DNA of 64,000 nt. It comes from Schistosoma mansoni (Eukaryota > Platyhelminthes > Trematoda > Strigeidida > Schistosomatidae). Under the pieces are notes generated by a model that saw nothing but the letters and a program-made list of their open reading frames with translations, had not been told where the DNA came from and searched no databases. The stretch is taken from contig NC_031500.1 in NCBI RefSeq assembly GCF_000237925.1, forward strand, positions 12,611,753 to 12,675,752, written 5' to 3'. Below are positions 23,838 to 35,094 of this stretch, piece by piece. A program made the translations under genes and the position numbers. Within the stretch, counting starts at the first letter, position 1, and every line of letters begins with the position of its first letter.

Positions 23838-23960
23838 GACCAAAGAGCACATTACTCCAGGAAATAAAAGTAGATTTGAAAAGGATGAATAACGACTATA
23901 AAGAATTGCCCAGGACAGAGTCGGATGAAGAATGTTGGTGGTCGGCCTAAGCTTCTCGAC
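23838..23960 (+). mobile_element. RTE LINE 3'-end fragment
   Basis: A short piece matching the last about 120 bases before the tail of the copy at 24940-25806 (AAGAGCACATTACTCCAGG ... GGACAGAGTCGGATG). The tail is lost. Confidence 0.65.
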
Positions 23961-24489
23961 GAATACTAATTATTATTAAATGGATATTATAATTCATCTT
24001 TAAAATTGTATAAAATTTCAAAAAAAAATATTCTTTTCCCTAGATATTCACTTAAATAATTTAGTTATCGAAAATATAAAAAAAAAGAAAAAAAAGAAAA
24101 ATGCACAAAATTTTTTTCCATCTTTCTAATAGTCACGACAAATTTTCCTGTTTGTCTGATTGTTTATTTTTTTTCTGTTTTTTTCTCTATTTTTTCGATA
24201 TAAACAAAATTTTTTAAAAAAAACAAAAAACAAAAGAATGTATCATTCTAATTTAATTATAATGAAAACGCAACCATTATTTAATCAGTCTAAAGTAATA
24301 ATAATAATAATCCTATTCCTATTCCTATTCATCTAATGTTGTTTTGTTATCCATTTGTTAAAATGGATAATAAATTGCATTAAAACAAGAATTAAAACTA
24401 CCATTTTTTTTCATAATAAATAGATAAATAAATCGAAAACAGGTTTTGTAACGAGTAATAAGTTTGTAGCTTAGTTATTGATAAGTTTG

Positions 24490-24880
24490 AAGAATCGAAG
24501 AGAAGTTTGTAAAAATGATCTACAAGGCAGTGGAGCATCGTGAGGAGATGTAATTCCATGGTAGCCGGTGACCAACGATTGATTCATACGCCATTTGTTT
24601 CCTTAGGATACTGGAGCCCATGTGCACCATTGGTTTGGAATCAAGGTTTCCTAAATCCCCTAAGTGGACCCTTCGTGTCCATCAATCCGGTTAAAGCGTC
24701 GTCCTCTCACTGTCGTAAACAATACTCGTGGTGCGAGAAGGCAGTGAGTAGTTTTTCCTTGGCAGAGGCTATATATTCGCGTGGCCATGTGAGAGCATTT
24801 CGAGAGGGAGAGAGGACTCCCCCCACTCTCGGCCGTACCACAGCATTTGGAAGCTTTGATATTAAAACGTAACCATAATC
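24490..24880 (+). repeat. GC-rich interspersed repeat
   Basis: Markedly GC-richer than its surroundings (GTGGAGCATCGTGAGGAG ... CCCCCCACTCTCGGCCGTAC). It lies directly before the RTE fragment; probably a LINE 5' region or other retroelement. A 110-codon frame (24540-24872) has no known domain. Confidence 0.5.
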
Positions 24881-24939
24881 TCAGGCTTGAACGAATGAAT
24901 ATTTTAATTATACTTAATTATTCAAACAACAACAACTTC

Positions 24940-25806
24940 AAAATCTGAGGGGAAATACGGAATACAATGGACTTCTCAGAATCAATTAGATGATTTGGAC
25001 TTCACAGATGACCTAGCTCTCCTCTCTCATACACACAAACAAATGCAGATGAAGACAGCAAATGTAGCAGCAACCTCTGCATCGATAGGTCTCCACATTC
25101 ACAAAGGAAAAAGCAAGATTCTCAAATACAACACGGAGAACAGCAACCCAATCACACTTGATGACGAAACTCTTGAAGAGGTGGAAACATTCACGTAACT
25201 GGGAAGCATCGTTGATAAACAAGGAGGATCGGATGCGGATGTAAAGGCGAGGATTGGCAAAGTAAGGGCAGCATTTCTACAATTGAACAACATATGGAAC
25301 TCAAAACAACTCTCAACCAATTTCAAGGTCAGAATCTTTAATACGAACGTCAAGACAGTCAGTCGTACTGTATGGAGTTGAAACGTGGAGAACTACTACG
25401 GCCATCATCAGGAAGGTACAAGTATTTATAAACAGTTGTCTACGCAAAATACTCAACATCCATTGGCCGGATACTATCAGCAACAGCGTTTTATGGGAAA
25501 GGACGAATCAGCTTCCAGCTGAAGAGGAAATTAGGAAAAGACGTTGGAAGTGGATAGGACATTCATTGAGGGAATTCACCAATGTGCATTACAAGGCAAT
25601 CCCTAACTTGGAATCCGGAAGGGAGGCGAAAGAGGAAGGCCGAAGAACACATTACTCTAGGAAATGGAAGCAGATATGAAAAGGATGAATGTTAACTGGA
25701 AAGAACTGTAAAGGAAGGCTCAGGACAGGGTTGGATGGAGAATGTTGGTGAGTGGGCTATGCTCCTCCACGAGGGGTAACAGGCGTAAGTAGGTAAGTAA
25801 GTAAGT
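24940..25806 (+). mobile_element. RTE LINE 3' fragment
   Basis: A 5'-truncated copy running from the RT active-site region (DFTDDLALLSHTHKQMQMKT) through LHIHKGKSKILKYNTENSNP, LGSIVDKQGGSDADVKARIG, VLLYGVETW-type and [13 protein letters not shown] blocks to the conserved 3' end and a (TAAG)n tail. The longest open stretch is 67 codons; stops and at least one frameshift break the rest. Truncation at the 5' end is normal for target-primed insertion. Confidence 0.85.
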
Positions 25807-26129
25807 AATTTTGTAGTTTACATTACAGAATGATCTTAGAGAACCACTGAATGCCAAAAATTATTGAAATACTGTTTCACCCTATTATGGAATTCCTGAC
25901 TGTTTGCTGAAACATTCTAACCATAATGGACATTGTCTTAACCATTAATCAAAATTGCTTTTTCAGGCCTAGGTTAACTATTGTTGTTCATAGAAAATCA
26001 ATGTACTCCAACATTGAACACTTAAATATGTTTTACATTGTAGTTATAATAGTTTGTGAATTTAATTGATTGACTGTAATCGAATGTTTATTTTTTGGGT
26101 TGGAACAAAGATTACTGCCCATATTTTTG

Positions 26130-26420
26130 GAAATAATCTGGTGTTAGCTGTTTGAGGTAGACGGAAGGAAATCCTGGATATACTTCTTGTTCTAATTAGC
26201 ACTTATTTCTAAAGTCTACCTGTAATCATGGGAGCGATGAGGCTCTCAAAGTGGATTCGGCACTCATCCACTCTGTTTCACAGTTTGAGATGTTATTACT
26301 GAGCTACTTGGGTCAGTACAGGTCTCTCGTAGGACTGAGACATTAACAGCTAGTTGATTACATTGGTGAAATGCTCAGCTATCAGTCATTGTAAATTATC
26401 TAGTGAGTGAAATAAACCAC
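26130..26420 (-). repeat. third tRNA-like repeat (family C)
   Basis: ACCTGTAATCATGGGAGCGA, then a worn B-box side and TTACTGAGCTACTTGGGTC, then TCTCGTAGGACTGAGACATT. Relatives at 29790-29895 and 55725-55950 share the AGTCGACA(A/G)GAA block and the same order. Confidence 0.55.
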
Positions 26421-26839
26421 CTTCTGATTACAGTTATTTAAATATAATTACTGGTCAGTGAAGAAAGACATTGTACAGGAAATGTTATTTTTTCTTAAAA
26501 TATATTCTTCAGAGATCAGATTTATCCTTTTTGACTAAGTCAAAAGTACTTAGGGCATAGTATTAAAAAGTAACTATACGAGTTCACTAATTACATTTAG
26601 TGTAGCATTACAATTTAAATAATACTCTGGAATTACGTAAGAATGAACAAGTCATGACATCATATCATCTATAAAACCTCCAGTTTTATTCTTATCTTAT
26701 TAATGTACCATTTGAATGAGTTTGTTATCTTGTTAAAAAAATAAAGATTTCTTTTCAAGAGTAAAGTTCAAAACCCCGGCAACTGGCTGTCGAACTTAGT
26801 TACCAGTGTGAACAAAAGTGGTCTTGATTCAGGTTTGTT

Positions 26840-27095
26840 CTCTGAGCTGGATGGTTTGGTCGTGGAGCATTCATCATCCTTCTGAACTACATCATCAGCA
26901 CAAAGAAATAAACAATGACAGATTTAAGGTCAATAAGAACCAATCAACATCGAGGTGCACAGGACAAGCTGTGAATCACATGTGGAGAAATTCAAACACT
27001 TCACTTCTACCCGAAGTTTGTGATGATAATGTCGTTCAGAAGGACGATGAAAGCTCCACGACCAAACCATCCAGATCAGAGAATAAAACCTACAT
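26840..27095. repeat. foldback repeat with hammerhead-like cores
   Basis: Arms of about 65 bp are at about 26845-26910 (CTGAGCTGGATGGTTTGG) and 27015-27090 (its inverse, CCAAACCATCCAGATCAGAG). The left arm read on the minus strand has an exact CTGATGA core followed by a degenerate stem and GAAT. The right arm on the plus strand has GTGATGA, a 7-bp stem (GTCGTTC/GGACGAT) and GAAAGC. The two arms have kept different halves of a hammerhead. A 123-codon open frame (26818-27189) covers it but has no recognisable domain. Weak relatives lie at 5390-5600. Confidence 0.55.
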
Positions 27096-27269
27096 CAAAA
27101 TCATCCACCTGAGCTACAAATCTTCTCCACCATCTCACAAAAGTAGTCTTCCGGTCAAATTTTATACTAATAAAACCTGTAAACAATAATATTTTTTTGT
27201 GTATATACAATAATAACATTTGTTGAAAGCAATAACATTATCTGTAAATTACTAAAGAAAAGAAAATCT

Positions 27270-27570
27270 CCTACCACAGATATACGGTAGTGAATGCAAC
27301 CACATTTGGGGACAACCAAATGTATTCCAATACATTACAGAATGTTTTTTTTGGTAAACACTGACAATCATACAGTAAATACTTCATTACCAAAATATCA
27401 ATCAATTATGTTAAATTTTGTTGTTCCTTCGTTTCCATACTAATCACTATCTATTCTAGTTCTCTTCTCTTTCATTCTTTCAACCTTCTACTTCTTCAGG
27501 TACTCCACTTTGGATTGGTGATATATATACTACTTATATCTGTCAACATTAGTAGTACACACTAAAATGC
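27270..27570 (+). repeat. palindrome-ended repeat, worn copy
   Basis: CATTTGGGGACAACCAAATG, CAATCATACAGTAAATAC, then TATACTACTTATATCTGTCA. The palindrome is largely lost. Confidence 0.5.
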
Positions 27571-27899
27571 TATTTTTTTAAAAAAAACCAGTTATATACT
27601 TTTATTACTTATGAAAATGAAAAGATGTGATAGACTAATAGCTTTTATTCCTTTGAGATTACATGGATACACATTTTAAAACATAAGTTTTTCATTCTTT
27701 GAAAATGGATTGTCCTAATTAATATTTCTGTCTGTCAAATATGAAACAGTTATGACTGTAAAGTAAACACTTTAATTTTATGGTTGATTTAGATGACTAT
27801 TGTGAACCAATAAGCCTTGAACTAATGTTTTAATCTTTTAGAAACACTTCTTATAGTTCTAGTGTAAAGTTACGAATAGTGAAATTCATTCCCGATTGG

Positions 27900-28055
27900 G
27901 AATTAAAAAAATAGCACTGCTCAGGAGTCCCATAATAGAACAAAACGGCTGTCCAGTGCTTCCAGGTTTTTCATGGTGGTCTAGCTTCAATTGACTCATG
28001 ATCTCAACTCTATGAAATTACTAAAATCTCCACAAAACCCCTTTTGAAAATAGCA
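27900..28055 (+). repeat. SINE family B 3' part
   Basis: Ribozyme relic (CTCAGGAGTCCC ... GAACAAAAC) and the distal block ending CTAAAATCTCCACAAAACCC. Confidence 0.72.
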
Positions 28056-28314
28056 TTAGTTGTATTGGAAGATGATTACTCAACAATGAGAATTGATTGA
28101 AGTTAATCAAATAGACCATTTGAAAACTGGGTCAGTAGTTTAAATATTAAACACTTGTTGTGAAACATGAAGGTTCTAAATATATAGATCCCTTATCGAG
28201 TTGTAAATGAACATTTCAAATGAATCACTACACATCATGTAATGATAACCTTAAGTTTACAGGCTGATTAACTAACTGAATAAATAGTTAACACAATTTA
28301 ATATAATTAACATA

Positions 28315-28648
28315 ATTGTAACTTCAGGCAATATCAAAGCAGTCCATACAGGATGTACGATACCAACAAGAGATCGATCAATTACAGTCGTAAATAACAA
28401 TGAGAAGATACAAGTAAACACCACCAAGGGAATATAAACTTGACCCCATTGCACAAGCAGGTGGCTATCAGGACTCTGTAGCTAAGTGGATAATGTGATG
28501 GCACTTGAAACAAACGGTACTGGGTTCGAGTCTCAGAGTGAACATCAACTCTGAGATGCAGGTACATCCAGCTGACGAGTCTCAAATAGGACGAAACGCA
28601 CGTCAAACTGGATTCCACTGCTAGCCACTATTCATCTTTGCTTATAAT
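28315..28648 (+). repeat. SINE family A copy, inverted tail at its head
   Basis: Tail-like sequence leads into the tRNA-like head (GGGTTCGAGTCTC) and the ribozyme at 28567-28612. Confidence 0.77.
28567..28612 (+). ncRNA. hammerhead ribozyme, SINE family A variant
   Basis: TCCAG, CTGACGA, stem GTCT/GGAC, GAAAC, GTC, AAA, CTGGA. Same AAA-bearing variant as 9706-9750. Confidence 0.63.
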
Positions 28649-28674
28649 TTATTTAACATAAGTAGTTAAATGAT

Positions 28675-28860
28675 TTTTATCAGAACGGAGTTTTGTGAAG
28701 ATTTTTAGTAATTTCATATAGTTGAAATCATGAATCATTTGAAGCTAGACCACCATGTAAAACCTGTAAGCACTTAACGGCCGTTTTGTTCAATTATGAG
28801 ACTCCTCATCAATGCTCATCCTTGATCCCGCCTCACGAAATTCAAACTCGTGACCTAAAT
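28675..28860 (-). repeat. SINE family B copy, worn
   Basis: Leader, CATGAATCATTTGAAGCTAG, ribozyme relic, and a damaged B box. Confidence 0.65.
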
Positions 28861-29244
28861 GACTTTTTTTGTTTTTTAATTGCCTACTGTTCCCTAAATT
28901 TTTTTCCTTTTTCACTATTTTTGTGATCAATTTATGTAAATCCCTAAAAGTAAAGATTTAATATCCTTTAATATGATGAAATATGACAGAAAAGTAGTTC
29001 GATCTAGCTTTATAAAAATTAAAATAGAACAATAACAGATTACTAAATTAATACTTATTTTAATCAATAGTATGTTTCGATATGTGAATGAGTAAAAACT
29101 AACATATATCTATGTAGATATATATGGAGAGAGAAAGAGACAGTGAAAAGGATAGAAGTCATGTATAGACATGAACTTATCAATTGTAAGACCTTTTTTC
29201 ATGACTTTTTTTAACTGTTAAATACTTCAGGATTTAACATAATG

Positions 29245-29511
29245 TGTAAACTCTGGAAGTGAATAGGATACAAATTGAGGAAAGTAATTAACTGCATCAC
29301 AAGTCGAGCCCTCACCTGGTACCCTCAAGGCCAAAAGAGAATAAAAAGAAGACCAAAGAATATATTACACTGAGAAATGGAGAAAGATATGAGAAATGAA
29401 CAAAAACTGGATCGAACTAGAATGGAAGGTTCATGATAGTGTAGGTTGGAGAATGTTGGCAGGCGACCTATGCTCCATTGGAAGTAACAGGCGCAAGTAA
29501 GTAAGTAAGTA
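29245..29511 (+). mobile_element. RTE LINE 3'-end fragment
   Basis: Matches the C-terminal and 3' end of the RTE copies (ATCACAAGTCGAGCCCTCACC ... GGAGAATGTTGGCAGGCG) and closes with (GTAA)n. 5'-truncated. Confidence 0.75.
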
Positions 29512-29789
29512 AATTATCTGTAGAACTAAAGGTAATCAATATTGAAAGAAAAGTTATTTCTTTCCAGTTGATTCAATTCGATTTGTATAGTTTTCTGGAA
29601 TTTGTACTTAGTTGTTTAATGAATGTCTTTATTTATACATATAACACTATTTTTATATGGACTAGAGTGAAAATCATCCAGTTACTTGTTTCTGATCTAT
29701 TAGAAAGCAATCAATAATGGGATTATGGATTAATTCAATATGTTATTCGCTCAATTTGACATTTGATTTTATTCTGACAATGAATTATA

Positions 29790-29900
29790 TTAAGTGGTTG
29801 AAGATAGTCGACAAGGAACCCTATTTAACTTAAACTTCTTGTTAGTTGGCATTCATCAGCAAGGTGTGCATGTAAGCATCAGTAAATTCCTAGGTTGTGG
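29790..29900 (-). repeat. family C fragment
   Basis: GTGGTTGAAGATAGTCGACA through AGGTGTGCATGTAAGCATC matches the first part of the family C unit. Confidence 0.45.
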
Positions 29901-30454
29901 AACTGACTTGTGATGATATAATTTTATCAGGAAGTATCACTTTCGTTAAAGTTACTACTTGATGAGAATCAACTCGTTCGAAATTTAGATTTATTATTTC
30001 TTGTTGACTACCTCCAACCATCCTTTATCTCATCGTAATGCATACAATGTTATAACACATTAAATTTGTTTGGTTACATCTACTTCTTCAAAATAGTCAG
30101 TTTATTACTGTAATACAGAATGTTGGATACATGTTGTAAACCATGAAATCTAAAAACTACACTGTCCATAGGTAAAAACTTAAATTACATAATTTAGAAC
30201 GACATCTTTCATAAAAACTCATGATACATCAAGTATTAAAAAGAAGAGATTTAAATGTTCAAGAATGAAAGCTTCCCTTATTAGTCATCTTAAATCAGAA
30301 CAAAGAAATATAACTATTGAAAGTAATTAATTTGTAATCGAATTTTTCCACTGTACACCATTGTTTATTTGTTGTGTATTCATGTATGAAATAAAAACAC
30401 TCTTGACGATAACAGTCAGTGGGAATATACATCTGATAATGTTCATTATCAGAC

Positions 30455-30872
30455 AGTTCTACTGTATGGGGCGGAGACGTGGAGAACTACGAAAGCCATC
30501 ATCTAGAAGATACAAGTGTTTATTAACAGTTGTCTACTGAACATACTTCGCATCCGTCGGCCAGACACTACCAGCAACTAGCTACTGTAGGAGACAGCAA
30601 ACCAGATTCCAGAGGAGGAAGAAATCAGGAAGAAGGGCTGAAAGTGGATTGAGCATACTTTGAGGAAATCACCCAATTGCGTCACAAGGCAAGCCCTCAC
30701 ACATAGAAGAGGAAGATCAAAGAACACATTACGCTGAGAAACGGAGACAGATATGAGAAAAATGAACAACAATTGGATAGAACTAGAAAGGAAGGTTCAG
30801 GATAGAGTGGGTTGGAGAATGCTGGTAGGTGACCTATGCTCCATTAGGAGTAACAGGCGTAGTAAGTAAGTA
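30455..30872 (+). mobile_element. RTE LINE 3'-end fragment
   Basis: Starts in the VLLYGAETWRTT block (TTCTACTGTATGGGGCGGAG) and runs through the WERxNQ/EEEIRK region to GGAGTAACAGGCGTAG and a TAAG tail. 5'-truncated and interrupted by stops. Confidence 0.8.
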
Positions 30873-31079
30873 ATGTTCATTATTAGAATTTAAGTTAATT
30901 ATTTTATTATCAATATGGTTGACTGAAGTTTGATCAGTCTCGGTTATTTGGAGCTAGTCGTCAAATAATGTGCAAATCCAAAAAAGATTTAACTAACAAT
31001 ATTAACAACAAAATGATCCAAACTCATTCCAATAACGATACAAAAATCATATTAATTTCAAAGTTACTTAACATCTGAA

Positions 31080-31225
31080 TTCTGAAACTCAATAGATAAC
31101 ACGTTAGTGTTAAAAGCGAAAAGTACTGGATTCGAGCCTTGATGTGAATATTAACATCCAAATATAAATGGTAGATAGAGTCATAGAGACCTGAATAGAA
31201 CGAATTCCGCATCCTAGATTCTAAC
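31080..31225 (+). repeat. SINE family A, very worn
   Basis: GGATTCGAGCCTTGATGTGA and a trailing GAACGAATTCCGC retain the head and ribozyme order only. Confidence 0.45.
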
Positions 31226-31509
31226 ACTGCTCAAAATCCCCTTGTTCTACGTATAAGTTATAATTACTTACTCAAAACACAAAATCTATAGTGATCTGGT
31301 GGTTTGTGTAACTACTAATTTGTATATACATTTAATTTTGTATGTATTTTACACAATAAAGTGTTTTTCATTATTCAACTACATAAATTGATACAAACTA
31401 CTTCTATATATATCAGTATTACATAAATCATCAATTATCTTAGTATAATTGGTTTATAGAAGAATGTAAATGGAAAGAAATCTTATAGACTATGAAAGGA
31501 TTCACTTAT

Positions 31510-31735
31510 TACGACATTGTATAATTATCAGAAGAGGTTTATTTTTGTGGAGATTTTAGTAATTCTATAGTTGAAATCCTGATTCCGTTGAAGCTAGAGC
31601 ATCATGAAAAACCTGGGAGCACTAGACGGCTGTCTCATCCTATTGTGAGACTCCTCAGCAGTGCGAATCCATGATCCCGCCTCACGAGATTTGAACTCAG
31701 GATCTATCATTCTCGCGTGCGAGCGCTTAAACTTT
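31510..31735 (-). repeat. SINE family B copy
   Basis: Leader TGTGGAGATTTTAGTAATTC through ribozyme relic to tRNA-like block (GAGATTTGAACTCAGG). Confidence 0.72.
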
Positions 31736-32204
31736 AGAATTATAAAATGTATGTTATTATTCACAAAAGATTAGGTTGATATTGTAAAGTGATGTAAAAG
31801 ATGTTTGCTGCTTAAATAAAACCGTGCATATATATAGGTATGATATTATACAGAATTATGAATGATGGATGGCTCGGTTGTATTTTTAATTCTGTCTAAC
31901 ACGTGACTTTAGGTAAATCAGTTCATCAAATCTAGAACTATTTAGCTGAGTATATATGAATATTAACCACAAAAAAATAAAAACGACAGATATTTTCCTA
32001 TGAGTTAAACAAGCTGATGGCTACCTAGAGTGTCTATATTAAATACCGGAAGTGAGTCCCAATGTTAAAATCAACACTCAGATTAAGATACATACATTAA
32101 GTTAATGTTAATCAGGATGAAATACAAATCCTGGATTCCAATGTTAGTTACATGTCAAAAATATACTTGGGTATAAATCTGTTTCAATTAACATGCAGTA
32201 ACTT

Positions 32205-32680
32205 ATATATAATGATTGGATGCGCACTGTTGAGAAGTCTCATACTAGGAAGAAACGGCTTTAAATGGAGGTCTAGCATTGATCGATCCATGAATTCAAT
32301 GCAATCCAACAATCTCCACAACCACAAACTGAAAATGATCATGTATTCGCTAGTAGCTAGCTTGAAGGAGGAATTCCCCGGGTTCTAGGGACCAGTGGAG
32401 CTGAACTGTGTCAGATGTAAAGCAGCTACCCACTAAATGCAATGGAAGACAGTCGTACAATATCGTGGGTTGATGGCAGTTAGAAATTAACACCGTTGGA
32501 AGTTAAGCGTTCGCTCGTGACAGAAAGTCCTAGATTCCGTTCTTGTTTGTAGGATCGCGAATGCACACTACTGAGGAGCCCCATACTAGGACGGAACAGC
32601 TGTCAAGTACTTGCAGGTTATCAATGGTGGTCTTACATTGATCAATTCATGATCTCAATCTAAATTCAACAATCTTCACA
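32205..32680 (+). repeat. SINE family B, two worn forward copies
   Basis: A distal fragment at 32215-32290 and a fuller copy at 32480-32680 (AGTTAAGCGTTCGCTCGTGA, then CTGAGGAGCCCC ... GACGGAAC). They lie just before the LTR fossil next to the channel exon. Confidence 0.6.
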
Positions 32681-33175
32681 ACTTTGAGAACTATTTATGG
32701 ACCAATGTGATATGCATATTTCCTATTGCATAATTGTTAGGTAAGTAAAGTATCCACATTCGTGTCCCTCTTATCATAAGCTTTATTTTGACCTATAAAC
32801 TATTATTATAAAATTTATCATTCCTGAGTTATACCCAGTCTATTATTTACTGTCCCCCCTATTCACAGCCACATTTGGCTTAATCTTGTACAAATGTTAT
32901 TTTCTATTTTATCGTACGATGTAGTCAGTTTGTTTGGTATATAAACCCAGTATGTTTGAGAAATAATGATTCATATTGCACAGACTGATATTGGTGTTCT
33001 TGACTTAACTGACTGGGGTAGGTAGAAAGGAGGACCGAGCAGTACTCAAGACTGCTCATACGACTTTTTGTGTGTCATTGGTCCGATCAATAAATTCACT
33101 GCTCTCCAACTGGCGGTCTTATCACGTCATATATTATATAAACAAGGCACGTACACGCACTCAATCAATATAACA
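32680..33175 (+). mobile_element. LTR fossil next to the channel exon
   Basis: Same family; starts inside the LTR (GAGAACTATTTATGG) and ends ATATAACA. Its right end is 43 bp from the T1 exon edge, so it sits just past the splice donor inside the intron. Confidence 0.75.
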
Positions 33176-33218
33176 ACAACAACAACAACAAAAAATAAAA
33201 TCAATAAATCAATCTTAC

Positions 33219-34748
33219 TCTAGCAGCACCAGATGTATGAGGTTTCTCTAATAAATTCCATCCTTGCCTTTTTAAATTAGCATAACAACTATTACCAAAT
33301 TCATCAATTAATGTAATTTGTCTTATACAATTTTCTTCTTTTTTTATTTCATCTTCAATTAAATCAATTTGTTGATGATAACGATGTGAACAACATGATT
33401 TAATAAAATTTTCATTAACCCCCCAATAATATAATTCTTCTTTAAAATCAATTACACATATCATATCATTATAATGTAATTTCTTGGATCGATAAAAATT
33501 CAATATATTGGAAAAAATAATTGGATTACGATCAAAATAATATTCATTATTAATTGGATCATAATCATCACATAAATTTAATAAATCATTAATATTATTA
33601 ACATGATGTAATTTACCTAATCTTGTATTTGGATAACGATCAACAATATTCCATAATATTTCATGTTTAATACCACCAACATTAATTAATGCACGTTTAG
33701 ATTTAGAATTAATTAGTTTTAATGTATTGAATGATAATGTAACTTCTTGATCTGTAATATTTTGTGTATTACATAATGGATCATTATTTATAATTGATGT
33801 ATTTGGATGTTTTATATAGTTACCAGATAATGTTAATAATGATGATTGAATATAATTGGATTTTGGTATATCATTATCATGTGAAAACGGATGATGTATA
33901 TTTGAATACTTATTTAAGTCGTCATTATTATACTGATGATGATGACGATGATGATCGTGATGAAGATGATCGTGATGAAGATGATCGTAATGATGATGAT
34001 GATGATGTACTGTGTTCATGGAATCAGTTGTTGTTGTTGTGGTGGTGGTGTTGGTTTTATGAATTTTCTCTAAACTACTATATAATATTGGTAAATAAGG
34101 TACTTTTGAATGATTCAATGAATGATTATTATAGACATAATCATTAAATTGATAATTCATTGAATGATGTATATTATCAAATGTATTTTTTCTTTTATAA
34201 TTCAAATTAAAAAATAAATGTGAAGGTTCTGATCTCCAATTAGGTCTGATTTTTTTACTCCATGAATGTGTTAACTGTTGGTGCTGTTGCTGATGATGGT
34301 GGTGATGATGATGATCAAGGTGATCAAGTCGATTATCTACAAGAGGTAATTGTTTTTCATATTGTACAACTAATAATGGTTCATTCATTGTTGTTATTTC
34401 TTTATGTTTTAAATTGGATAATGATGATGATGATGGTGATGATAAAACATCTGTTGATGTTATCGTTGATGATGTCAGTATTGCTTCATTGTTTATTGAA
34501 ACTCCTGGATTACTTTTTGATTTATTCATTTTAAAATTCAATGATTGAATTTGAATTGGTTCATTTGAATAACTAGCTCTTGTATGATAATATGGTGTAG
34601 AAGAAGATAGTGAATAGTTGGCTGAATTCTCACAAAAGGGATAAAATCTATATTTATCTCTTGGTGTCACTATTGATAATCCTTTGTACAAGTTACCATC
34701 CGCTTCTGTATATGTGATAGTTAAATCTTCTGGATCATCTTGTTTCAT
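33219..34748 (-). CDS. Shab/Kv2-type K+ channel, N-terminal and T1 domain exon
   Basis: This exon gives 510 residues. Residues 351-510 are a T1 (BTB) tetramerisation domain starting KRALINVGGIKHEILW, with the FDRNP and ILNFYRSKKLH blocks. It contains a perfect HX5CX20CC zinc motif (H..C..CC), the hallmark of non-Shaker Kv families, and ends WNLLEKPHTSGAAR, matching the Kv2 T1-S1 linker. A strong donor (AGA|GTAAGA) follows, and the phase-0 join is to the exon at 227-1123. Residues 1-350 are an unusual extension rich in Ser, Thr, Asn and His, with His runs near residues 144-151 and 250-275 encoded by GAT/CAT-type microsatellite. Met at 34748 is the first ATG in frame, but the frame stays open about 41 codons upstream without another Met, so a spliced upstream start is possible. 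T1 sets subunit assembly specificity; the role of the extension is unknown. Confidence 0.9.
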
Positions 34749-35094
34749 TATGACAAAACAATTTGGATACCGTCGTGGTTGATAGAAATGTAATGCATCT
34801 TTATATAAATAAGCTTTAATGAATAATAAGAATCGATAATTTACATGGATACCCTTTAGTTGGATAACAAAAGATCATCATTATTTGCATAAAAAAATGT
34901 CACATTTCATTATCATAATATTAAGTCAATAATATAGAAGTCAGTAAATGGGTACTGATTTGTATTTTATTCCCAATAATAATAATAGACCAATAAGAAT
35001 ACTGGAAATATTTTTCACCCCATATTTTTAATTAACCAATCAAATTTTAATAAAAATGATGATTATTCATTGTCTGATAGTTTGATTGTCACAA
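34749..35094. promoter_or_regulatory. 5' flank of the channel T1 exon
   Basis: The frame stays open to about 34871 without ATG (RFLLFIKAYLYKDALHFYQPR part), then AT-rich sequence to the first SINE. It should hold the promoter or an upstream splice site; no core element can be singled out. Confidence 0.35.

Larger units (their letters stand above)
1124..33218 (-). other. 32-kb phase-0 intron of the Kv2-type channel gene
   Basis: The intron is bounded by GTAAGA (donor at 33218-33213) and a CAG acceptor (1126-1124) preceded on the gene strand by a T/C-rich tract. It splits the T1-S1 linker, a site where joined residues match Kv2 exactly. No host exon was recognised inside. The content is SINEs, LINE ends, solo LTRs, foldback repeats, AT-rich low complexity and two 200-N gaps. 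Confidence 0.85.

Noticed and set aside
33794-34147. Acidic plus-strand frame with a poly-Asp run
   Set aside because: It is the antisense of the His-rich microsatellite in the channel exon; the channel frame has homology and splice sites, this one has none.
227-34748. Two separate channel genes
   Set aside because: The T1 exon ends and the S1 exon begins at the same Kv2 linker position in the same phase and strand with good splice signals; one gene is simpler.
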